Positions 6,924 through 12,298 of a stretch of DNA of 12,298 nt are shown here, piece by piece. Made by a program: the position numbers and the translations under genes. Position 1 is the first letter of the stretch; each line of letters opens with the position of its first letter. Below the pieces are notes generated by a model, which searched no databases, had not been told where the DNA came from, and saw only the letters and a program-made list of their open reading frames with translations. The stretch covers positions 1 to 12,298 of the forward strand of contig JBBING010000068.1 of assembly GCA_037444005.1 (NCBI GenBank). Reading direction: 5' to 3'. This DNA comes from DATLZC01 sp037444005 (GTDB taxonomy: Bacteria > Chloroflexota > Dehalococcoidia > DSTF01 > JACRBR01).

Positions 6924-8126
6924 GTGGCCGGACCGCTGGAAGGCATCCGTGTCGTCGAGATGGGGGTGTGGGTCGCGGGGCCCTCGTGCGCCGCGATCCT
7001 GTGCGACTGGGGCGCGGAGGTCATCAAGATCGAGCCGCCCACGGGCGACCCGTTTCGCGGGCTGTTCGCCTCAGCGCTCGGCGCGATGATTCCGGTGAAT
7101 CCGCCGTTCGAAGTGGACAACCGGGGCAAGCGCAGCGTCGCCCTGAACCTGGACACGGAGGAGGGCCGGGACATCGCCCGCGCGCTGGTCGAGCGAGCCG
7201 ACGTGTTCGTCACGAACATGCGCCCGCGCGCGGTCGAAAGCTTCGGCCTCGGGTACGACGACGTGCGCGCGTTCAACCCGCGCATCGTGTACTGCCAGAT
7301 CACCGGGTACGGTCCGGAGAGCGAAGAGCGCGACCGCGCGGCCTACGATATCGGCGCCTTCTGGGCGCGGTCCGGCGTGGCGATGAGCCTCACGGCGCCC
7401 GGCCACGACATCCCCCAGCAGCGGGGCGGCATGGGCGACCACATGACGGGCCTCGGCGCCGCGGGCGCGATCGCGGCGGCGCTGTTCCACCGGGAGCGCA
7501 CGGGGCAGGGGCAGCGGGTGGCCGCGTCGCTCATCCGCACCGGCGTGTACATGATGGCGTGGGATTTCTCGCTGGCACTGCGTCTGGGCGCCGACGTGAA
7601 CACCTACGACCGCTATCACGCGGTCAACCCGATCATCGACTGTTACCGGGCGAAGGACGGCCGCTGGTTCTGGCTCCTGCTGCTCCAGGCCGACCGCCAC
7701 TGGCCCGACCTCATCCGCGCCATCGAGCGTCCCGACCTGGCGCAGGACGAGCGCTTCCGAGACATCACAGCCCGCCGTGAACATGCGCCCGAGCTGGTCG
7801 CCGAGCTCGACAAGGTCTTCGCCACGAAGACGCTGGCGGAGTGGGGAGAGATCTTCGACCGCGAGAACGTGTGGTGGGCGCCGGTGAACACCATCCCCCA
7901 GGCCATCCAAGACCCGGTGGTGCGGCAATCGGGCGCCCTCCGCGAGGTGTCGGGTCCCGACGGTTCGGTGACGCTGGTGGCGACGCCGGCGGACTTCTAC
8001 GCGACGCCGGTGGCCCCGCGCGGGCTGTCGCCGGAGCTGGGGCAGCACACGGAGGAGGTGCTGCTGGAGCTCGGATACGACTGGGAGCGCATCGTGGCGT
8101 TGAAGGAGCGCGGGGCGATCCCGTAG
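6924..8126 (+). CDS. CaiB/BaiF family (type III) CoA-transferase
   Basis: This 400-residue protein resembles formyl-CoA transferase and other family III CoA-transferases, which move CoA between carboxylic acids through a covalent aspartyl intermediate. The N-terminus has GIRVVEMGVWVAGPS followed by LCDWGAEVIKIEPP, the usual Rossmann-like CoA-binding start. D172 in GGMGDHMTG fits the catalytic Asp (Asp169 in formyl-CoA transferase). The acid substrate cannot be deduced. Start choice: AGGAGG (6911-6916) is only one base from ATG 6918 but seven bases from the in-frame GTG 6924, so GTG 6924 is preferred; ATG 6918 would add two residues. A strong promoter and palindrome precede it, so it may be separately transcribed from the molybdoenzyme operon. 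The MNT gene follows after 16 bases. Confidence 0.92.
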   Translation: MAGPLEGIRVVEMGVWVAGPSCAAILCDWGAEVIKIEPPTGDPFRGLFASALGAMIPVNPPFEVDNRGKRSVALNLDTEEGRDIARALVERADVFVTNMRPRAVESFGLGYDDVRAFNPRIVYCQITGYGPESEERDRAAYDIGAFWARSGVAMSLTAPGHDIPQQRGGMGDHMTGLGAAGAIAAALFHRERTGQGQRVAASLIRTGVYMMAWDFSLALRLGADVNTYDRYHAVNPIIDCYRAKDGRWFWLLLLQADRHWPDLIRAIERPDLAQDERFRDITARREHAPELVAELDKVFATKTLAEWGEIFDRENVWWAPVNTIPQAIQDPVVRQSGALREVSGPDGSVTLVATPADFYATPVAPRGLSPELGQHTEEVLLELGYDWERIVALKERGAIP

Positions 8127-8142
8127 ATATGGCGAGAACAGG

Positions 8143-8481
8143 ATGACCGCAGTTCTGGAGCGCGACCCGGCGGACCTCGTAGACCGGCTGGTACGGCGGC
8201 TGGCCGACCGCCTCCGTCCCGAGCGGATCGTGCTGTTCGGGTCGTACGCGTCCGGCCAGCCGGCCGAGGACAGCGATATCGACATGCTGATCGTCCTCGA
8301 CACGCCGAGCGGCTTCTTCGAACGTCTCGTGGAAGCGAGACGCGCGGTCCAGGGACTGCATCCGGGCGTGCCGTTCGACCCGCTCGTCCTGACGCCTCGA
8401 GAGCTTCGCGAGCGACTGGACCGCGGGGACCAGTTCATCGAGGAGATCCTCGAGAAGGGTCGAGTCCTCTATGCCGCCTGA
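8143..8481 (+). CDS. MNT-domain nucleotidyltransferase (partner of a HEPN protein)
   Basis: This 112-residue minimal nucleotidyltransferase has the pol-beta-like signature G33-S34-x10-D45-x-D47 within FGSYASGQPAEDSDIDMLIV. A likely third metal-binding Asp is D79 (VPFDPLVL). Stand-alone proteins of this size are usually encoded with a HEPN-domain protein. In studied MntA/HepT-type pairs the MNT protein acts as antitoxin by nucleotidylating the HEPN toxin; other pairs remain uncharacterised. Here the HEPN reading frame starts 11 bases before the MNT stop. The ATG 8143 start has only a weak upstream AGG and lies 16 bases after the CoA-transferase stop, so it may rely on read-through transcription. 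The C-terminus is helical and Arg/Glu-rich. Family assignment is confident; activity as a toxin-antitoxin pair is inferred, and its partner is frameshifted. Confidence 0.9.
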   Translation: MTAVLERDPADLVDRLVRRLADRLRPERIVLFGSYASGQPAEDSDIDMLIVLDTPSGFFERLVEARRAVQGLHPGVPFDPLVLTPRELRERLDRGDQFIEEILEKGRVLYAA

Positions 8482-8859
8482 GGGATACCCTCTCGAGTGG
8501 TTCGCGGTCGCAGAACGGGATCTCAAGCGGGCGCGCCGCTGCCTGGACGACGCAGATCAGGAGGCCGCCGCGTTTTTCCTCCAACAAGCCGTGGAGAAAT
8601 CTTTGAAGGCGTACCCGCTGGCCCGCGGGTGGAGGCTGCGCCGCATCCATGATCTCGAGGCGCTCTTGACGAGGCCGTCGAGTTCGACGCTTCGTGGGAG
8701 GCGTTTCGAAGGCTTTGCCAGCGGGCGAACGGCTACTACCTCGTGGGCCGGTATCCCCTCTCCGCCATTGCTACTCCTTCCTCGGAAGAAGTGTCCCGCG
8801 ACCTTTCGGAAGCCGAGCTCCTGGTAGACCGCATTCGCACGGAGCTGCACTCACACTAA
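8471..8859 (+). pseudogene. HEPN-domain protein gene, disrupted by a one-base frameshift
   Basis: From ATG 8471 the frame encodes a HEPN N-terminal half: EWFAVAERDLKRAR, then FFLQQAVEKSLKAY and RRIHDLEALL (H60-D61-L62), all typical of this small helical family. After about codon 66 (8668) this frame turns into unrelated Ser/Arg-rich sequence. The +1 frame starting at c8665 continues the family convincingly with LDEAVEFD, FRRLCQRANGYYLVGRYP, and a C-terminal helix ending ELHSH at TAA 8857-8859. One missing G or C around 8663-8669 (reading LLDEA) explains everything. The joined protein would be about 130 residues. Causes could be a real inactivating mutation, an assembly or sequencing error, or programmed frameshifting; I see no slippery site. 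It overlaps the MNT gene by 11 bases and the convergent glycosylase gene by 9. Confidence 0.85.
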
Positions 8860-9537
8860 CGCCGCGGCCTCGTGCGGCACGGGGGCCCGCCCGCAGCGGC
8901 CGCGGCGGCAGTAGTTCCTTCCCACGCGCGTGAGCGCCGCCTCGAAGTGGCGGAAGTCGTACCCGGCGATGGCGTTCGCGCTCCAGTACGCCCTCGCGTC
9001 GTCGATTCCCAGATGGGACGCTGCGAGCTTCGCGAGGTGGCCCAGGGGCGGATCGGCCTTCTCCCAGAGGCCTCGCAGCTCCCGCAGAAAGATGCCCGCG
9101 GTCACCGGACCGACGCCGCGAAAGGCCGTGAGCCGCGCCATCAAGTCCTCGGGGTCGCGAGCCTCGTCGTGCAGGCGGTTGAGGTCGCCGCCGTAGTCCG
9201 CCAGCAGCCGGCGGGCCGCCTCCTGCGTCTTGCGGCTCGTGATCCCGTCGTAGCGCACGTAGTGCCCTTCTGCCATGATGTCCAGGAGCTCGCCGAAATC
9301 GGCGGCCGCGAGCGCCTGCGGCGTGTCGAGGCCGTGCCGCACGAACGCCCGGTACGTCCGGACCGCCACCGATTCCGTGATGCGCATGCCGAACAGCATG
9401 GACGCGAGAAACCAGCGGAAGAGCTCGCGAGGGTCGCGTTCCGCCAGCCGGATCCCCAGCTCCTCCGAGAACAGCCGGCCGTGTGTGGCCAGCAGACGCT
9501 CGAGGTCGGCACGTCGCAGGCGAGGCGTCCGTTCCAT
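8851..9537 (-). CDS. HhH-GPD superfamily DNA glycosylase-like protein (endonuclease III fold)
   Basis: This is a 228-residue minus-strand protein. The helix-hairpin-helix is visible at about 137-150 (TAFRGVGPVTAGIFLREL), followed by a possible catalytic Asp, D162 (KADPPLGHLAKLAASHLG). These suggest a base-excision repair glycosylase. At the position where endonuclease III has its lyase Lys (GVGRKTA), this protein has Val (GVGPVTA), so a monofunctional glycosylase, or loss of glycosylase activity, is more likely than a bifunctional enzyme. The C-terminus has only C210-x4-C215 instead of four [4Fe-4S] cysteines. An upstream in-frame ATG at 9552 would add five residues; neither start has a clear ribosome site. 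It is convergent with the HEPN gene (9-base overlap at the stops) and divergent from the HAD gene. The fold-level call is fairly safe; the lesion recognised is unknown. Confidence 0.75.
   Translation of the reverse strand: MERTPRLRRADLERLLATHGRLFSEELGIRLAERDPRELFRWFLASMLFGMRITESVAVRTYRAFVRHGLDTPQALAAADFGELLDIMAEGHYVRYDGITSRKTQEAARRLLADYGGDLNRLHDEARDPEDLMARLTAFRGVGPVTAGIFLRELRGLWEKADPPLGHLAKLAASHLGIDDARAYWSANAIAGYDFRHFEAALTRVGRNYCRRGRCGRAPVPHEAAALV
8860..8907. repeat. GC-rich 10+10 inverted repeat just after the HEPN stop codon
   Basis: CGCCGCGGCC (8860-8869) is perfectly complementary to GGCCGCGGCG (8898-8907) with a 28-base loop. It begins immediately after the HEPN TAA and lies inside the 3' end of the minus-strand glycosylase gene. 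There is no following T-run, so it is not a classical intrinsic terminator; it may be a transcript-end stem between convergent genes or simply Ala/Arg codon composition. Confidence 0.3.
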
Positions 9538-9552
9538 TCCGTGATCCAGCAT

Positions 9553-10209
9553 ATGCCCGAGCCGCAACCCCCTGCCGCCATCCTCTGGGACCTCGACGGC
9601 GTCCTCGTCGATTCGCGGGATGCGCATCTCGAGGCCTGGCGCGCGCTCTGCGCCGAGACCGGCCGTCCGTTCGACCGGGCGTACTTCGAACGCACCTTCG
9701 GTCTGCGGAACGAGGACATCGTCGGCGGGTACTGGACCGACGTCGGACCGGAGGAGCGGCGCCGGCTCGAGCGCCGCAAGGAGGAGCTCTTTCGCGAGCG
9801 CGCCGCGGGGCGGATTCGCGCGCTCCCGGGCTCGGTCGACCTGGTGCGTGAGGCGGCGCGGCGGGGGCTGCGGCAGGCCATCGTATCCTCGACCCCACGT
9901 GAGAACATCGCCCTCGCGCTCCGGGCCATCGGACTCGAAGGCGCCTTCGACGCCATCGTCTCCGGCGACGACGTGGCTCGGGGAAAGCCCGACCCCGAAG
10001 GCTATCTCCTCGCTGCGCGACGGCTCGGCGTCGAACCCCGTCGTTGTGTGGTCGTCGAGGACGCGCCCGCCGGCGTTGAGGCCGGCCGCCGGGCGGGCGC
10101 GAAGACGCTCGGTCTGGCGCGGGACCGCGAGCCTTCCGCGCTCGGCGCCGATGTCGTGGCGCGCGACTTGCGCGACGCGTCCGTGCGTCGTGCGCTGTTC
10201 GGCGAGTGA
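9553..10209 (+). CDS. HAD superfamily hydrolase, beta-phosphoglucomutase/phosphatase type
   Basis: This 218-residue cytoplasmic protein has all four HAD motifs: I, D13-L-D15-G-V-L-V-D-S, with D13 as nucleophile; II, S112/S113 in IVSSTPREN; III, K145 in RGKPDPEGY; IV, E169-D170 in VVVEDAPAGVEAG. A helical cap domain sits between motifs I and II (about 22-95, with GLRNEDIVGGYW). This is subfamily I, which includes beta-phosphoglucomutase, phosphoglycolate phosphatase and sugar-phosphate phosphatases; the substrate cannot be assigned. The start is uncertain: ATG 9553 is taken because it directly precedes the first beta strand, but GTG 9541 is in frame and would add four residues (initiator, I, Q, H). 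Neither has a good ribosome site. The 5' end abuts or overlaps the start of the divergent glycosylase gene, so any promoter must lie inside that gene. Confidence 0.88.
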   Translation: MPEPQPPAAILWDLDGVLVDSRDAHLEAWRALCAETGRPFDRAYFERTFGLRNEDIVGGYWTDVGPEERRRLERRKEELFRERAAGRIRALPGSVDLVREAARRGLRQAIVSSTPRENIALALRAIGLEGAFDAIVSGDDVARGKPDPEGYLLAARRLGVEPRRCVVVEDAPAGVEAGRRAGAKTLGLARDREPSALGADVVARDLRDASVRRALFGE

Positions 10210-10231
10210 CCGCGGAGCGCGGGCGACCCGG

Positions 10232-10269
10232 TTGACGAATGGGGCGCCTCGCGGGTAGTGTCGCCTCGC
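10232..10269 (+). promoter_or_regulatory. Possible promoter with flanking direct repeats before the amidase gene
   Basis: TTGACG (10232-10237) matches five of six -35 consensus bases. With an 18-base spacer it is followed by TAGTGT (10256-10261), a weak -10 (three of six). The octamer CGCCTCGC occurs at 10245-10252 and 10262-10269, on either side of the -10 box with a 17-base period. This could be a regulator site or chance. Confidence 0.35.
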
Positions 10270-10296
10270 TGCACCGTTCACGCGATGGAGTGACCG

Positions 10297-11712
10297 ATGA
10301 CCGAAGACCTGTGCTATCTCCCGGCGTCCCGCCTCGTGGAGGAGTATCGCGCGCGGAGGCTCTCCCCCGTCGAGGTGACGCGCGCCATCCTCGACCGCAT
10401 CGAGGCCCTGAATCCGACGCTCAACGCCTTCGTCACGCTGTGCCCGGAGGACGCCCTTCGGGACGCTCGCGCCTCCGAAGAGGCGTACCGGCGGGACGAG
10501 CCTCGCGGGCCGCTGGACGGCGTGCCCGTGTCCATCAAAGACCTCGTGGCGACGAAGGGCCTGCGCACCACCTTCGGGTCGCTGCTGTTCCGCGACTTCG
10601 TCCCCGATCACGACGCGCCGGTGGTCGAGCGGCTGCGCGCGGGGGGCGCGATCATCCTGGGGAAGACGAACACGCCCGAGTTCGGCGCCGCGCCTTTCAC
10701 TGACAACCTCGTGTTCGGCAGGACCAACAACCCCTGGAATTTGGAGCGCACGTCGGGCGGCTCGAGCGGCGGCGCCGGGGCGGCGGTGGCGGCCGGCCTC
10801 GGCCCCGTGGCCCAGGGGAGCGACGGCGGCGGCTCCATCCGCATCCCGTCGGCGTTCTGCGGCATCTTCGGGATCAAACCCTCGTACGGGCGTATCCCGC
10901 GCGAGTCAGCCGCGGCGAGCTGGAGTACGCTGTCGCATCTCGGCCCCATGACCCGCACTGTGCTCGACGCCGCGCTCTTCCTCGACGCCACCGCGGGCCA
11001 TCACCCGGGCGATCCGTTCTCGCTGCCGCCTCCGCCGAGGCCCTACGCGCAGGAGGTCGACCGGGGCGTAAGGGGCCTGAGCGCCGCATGGAGCCCTGAC
11101 CTGGGATGGGGCGTGGTCGACCCGCGCGTGGAAGCGCTGTGCCGTTCCGCCGCCTTCGCCCTCAGCGAGGCGGGCGCAATTGTCGAAGAGCGCACGCCGG
11201 AGCTGCTCGACCCGCTCGAAACCCGCACGTTCATGAATATCGCCGCGCCCGAGGACACGGCGTTTCTGTCGCGGTTCAGCGACGACGAGCTGGGCCTCCT
11301 GACGGAAGAGGCGCGCGCCTTCCACGAGCACGGCAAGAGGCTGTCCGCCGTCGATCTCGTCGAGGCGAACTACCGGCGGTGGACGCTCCGCAACCAGCTC
11401 GACGCCTTCTTCCGAACGTACGACCTGCTGCTCACGCCCGCCGTCGCCATTCCGGGGTTCCCCCATGGGACGGAGGTGCGCGAGGTGGCCGGGCGGCCCG
11501 TGCGGCCGTTCGGCTGGTCGCCGTTCACCGTGCCGTTCAACCTCACGGGCCTCCCGGCCGCGAGCGTGCCCTGCGGGTTCGTCGACGGCCTGCCGGTCGG
11601 TCTGCAAATCGTGGGGCCCGCCTTTCGGGATGACCTCGTGCTGCGGGCGTCGCGCGCCCTCGAACTGCTGCGCCCGTGGGCCGACCGCATTCCGCCCGTG
11701 GCTGCGCGCTAG
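10297..11712 (+). CDS. Amidase-signature family amidohydrolase
   Basis: This 471-residue protein has a clear amidase signature. The Ser-cisSer-Lys triad is visible as K81 (VPVSIKDL), S156 within RTSGGSSGGAG, and nucleophile S180 in GSDGGGSIRIPS. The GIFGIKPSYGRIP stretch follows as usual, and the C-terminal part carries the common PFNLTGLPAASVPCGF and LPVGLQIVGP segments. The length is normal for the family. Members hydrolyse aliphatic or aryl amides, ureas and carbamates, and include GatA; no gatB or gatC neighbour is present and the C-terminal half is not GatA-like by eye, so a catabolic or detoxifying amidase is more likely. GGAG (10287-10290) lies 6 bases before ATG 10297. An LLM oxidoreductase gene begins 14 bases after the stop, implying an operon. 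No signal peptide is seen. Confidence 0.92.
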   Translation: MTEDLCYLPASRLVEEYRARRLSPVEVTRAILDRIEALNPTLNAFVTLCPEDALRDARASEEAYRRDEPRGPLDGVPVSIKDLVATKGLRTTFGSLLFRDFVPDHDAPVVERLRAGGAIILGKTNTPEFGAAPFTDNLVFGRTNNPWNLERTSGGSSGGAGAAVAAGLGPVAQGSDGGGSIRIPSAFCGIFGIKPSYGRIPRESAAASWSTLSHLGPMTRTVLDAALFLDATAGHHPGDPFSLPPPPRPYAQEVDRGVRGLSAAWSPDLGWGVVDPRVEALCRSAAFALSEAGAIVEERTPELLDPLETRTFMNIAAPEDTAFLSRFSDDELGLLTEEARAFHEHGKRLSAVDLVEANYRRWTLRNQLDAFFRTYDLLLTPAVAIPGFPHGTEVREVAGRPVRPFGWSPFTVPFNLTGLPAASVPCGFVDGLPVGLQIVGPAFRDDLVLRASRALELLRPWADRIPPVAAR

Positions 11713-11726
11713 AGGGGAGAGACATC

Positions 11727-12298
11727 GTGCCGGGTCGATGGGGATTGAGCTTCCCGCTGGACGGCGTGCCGCTCGCCGGCCACGCCGATGTCCTGCGCGA
11801 GGCGGAAGCCCTGGGCTACACCGACGCCTGGTCGTACGAGGTCGATGGCACCGACGCCTTCACGCCGCTGGCGTTCGCGGCCGCGTGCACGTCGCGGCTT
11901 CGCCTCGGCGCCGCCATCGCGAACGTGTTTACGCGCGGGCCGGCCACGCTCGCGATGACGGCGTCGACCCTTGCGCAGTTGGCGCCCGGGAGGTTCTGCC
12001 TGGGGCTGGGCGCCGGTTCGCCGGCCATCGTCGCGAACTGGAACGGCGGCGCCTTCGAACGGCCGCTGCAACGCGTGCGCGATGTGGCGACGCTGGTGCG
12101 GCAGGCGCTGTCCGGTGAGAAGGTGACCGCGTCGCTGCCGACGGCGTCGATGCAGGGGTTCCGCCTCTCGCGGCCGCCGGGCGCGCCGGTGCCGCTGTTT
12201 ATCGCCGCCCTCCGCCCCGGCATGCTGCGCCTCGCGGGCCAGCTCGCCGATGGCGTCATCCTGAACTGGCTCGCGCCGTCCGACGTGCCTCGGGCCCT
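11727..12298 (+). CDS. Luciferase-like (LLM class) flavin/F420-dependent oxidoreductase, N-terminal part
   Basis: This open frame from GTG 11727 runs off the right edge; about 190 codons are visible. AGGGGAG (11713-11719) sits 7 bases before the GTG and supports this start, 14 bases after the amidase stop. The sequence reads as the bacterial luciferase / F420-dependent methylene-H4MPT reductase-like TIM barrel. It opens WGLSFPLDGVPLAGH, then AEALGYTDAWSYE, SRLRLGAAIANVFTRGP, the hallmark LAPGRFCLGLGAGSP, NGGAFERPLQRVRD, and later LFIAALRPGMLRLAGQLADG. Such enzymes are monooxygenases or reductases using FMNH2 or F420. The NGG-FERPL-RVRD and AALRPGMLRLAG pattern resembles F420-type members, but cofactor choice is not settled by eye. 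Co-transcription with an amidase suggests catabolism of an N-containing compound. The C-terminal third is missing. Confidence 0.88.
   Translation, partial: MPGRWGLSFPLDGVPLAGHADVLREAEALGYTDAWSYEVDGTDAFTPLAFAAACTSRLRLGAAIANVFTRGPATLAMTASTLAQLAPGRFCLGLGAGSPAIVANWNGGAFERPLQRVRDVATLVRQALSGEKVTASLPTASMQGFRLSRPPGAPVPLFIAALRPGMLRLAGQLADGVILNWLAPSDVPRA

Noticed and set aside
8669..8827. Ser/Arg-rich C-terminus of the HEPN frame as a genuine alternative tail.
   Set aside because: The neighbouring +1 frame contains the family-typical HEPN C-terminus, so the original frame after 8668 is a frameshift artefact.
8872..9552. Open frame upstream of, and in frame with, the HAD gene.
   Set aside because: It is antisense to the glycosylase gene and shows no recognisable motifs; the HAD domain begins right after ATG 9553.
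9553..10611. Minus-strand extension upstream of the glycosylase start.
   Set aside because: It is antisense to the HAD gene and the amidase 5' end, with no domain content.
1..12298. tRNA, rRNA, CRISPR array, insertion sequence ends or phage genes.
   Set aside because: No cloverleaf-like or rRNA-like sequence, no regularly spaced repeats, and no transposase, integrase or terminal inverted repeats were seen on reading both strands by eye.

Overview
This GC-rich window is densely coded and reads mainly left to right. It looks like chromosomal catabolic territory from a high-GC bacterium. Gene content (type II DMSO-reductase-family molybdoenzyme, CaiB/BaiF CoA-transferase, amidase, F420/FMN-type luciferase-like oxidoreductase, minimal MNT/HEPN pair) would suit a soil or sediment lineage such as Rokubacteria/Methylomirabilota, a deltaproteobacterial group or a high-GC actinobacterium. 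That placement is an inference, because no rRNA or marker gene is present.

Region A (1-6860) is one putative operon. It holds the tail of an iron-sulfur (beta-type) subunit, a TAT-exported molybdopterin catalytic (alpha) subunit, a nitrilase-superfamily C-N hydrolase, an NCS1-type nucleobase/hydantoin-like permease, and a second, complete four-cluster iron-sulfur subunit. The last four genes overlap by 1 to 14 bases, so they are probably translationally coupled. The two iron-sulfur proteins are paralogues flanking one catalytic gene. A 164-base gap before the alpha gene can form two partly exclusive RNA pairings.

Region B (6861-8859) starts with a convincing sigma70-type promoter (perfect TATAAT) with a small perfect palindrome at the expected transcription start. 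It continues with a CaiB/BaiF family CoA-transferase and then an MNT nucleotidyltransferase / HEPN gene pair of the toxin-antitoxin type. The HEPN gene carries a one-base frameshift.

Region C (8851-10209) holds an HhH-GPD DNA glycosylase-like gene on the minus strand. It is convergent with the HEPN gene and divergent from a HAD-family phosphatase/phosphomutase gene, and their start regions abut or overlap.

Region D (10210-12298) has a short upstream region, an amidase-signature amidohydrolase, and the first ~190 codons of a luciferase-like (LLM) flavin/F420-dependent oxidoreductase that runs off the window.

A working hypothesis is that region A, perhaps with B and D, handles an N-containing organic compound. 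A periplasmic molybdenum dehydrogenase/hydroxylase would oxidise it, the NCS1 permease would import substrate or product, and nitrilase and amidase would cleave C-N bonds. A CoA-transferase could then activate a carboxylate. The individual family calls are solid; the joint pathway and its substrate are unproven. No tRNA, rRNA, CRISPR array, insertion sequence or convincing intrinsic terminator was seen.
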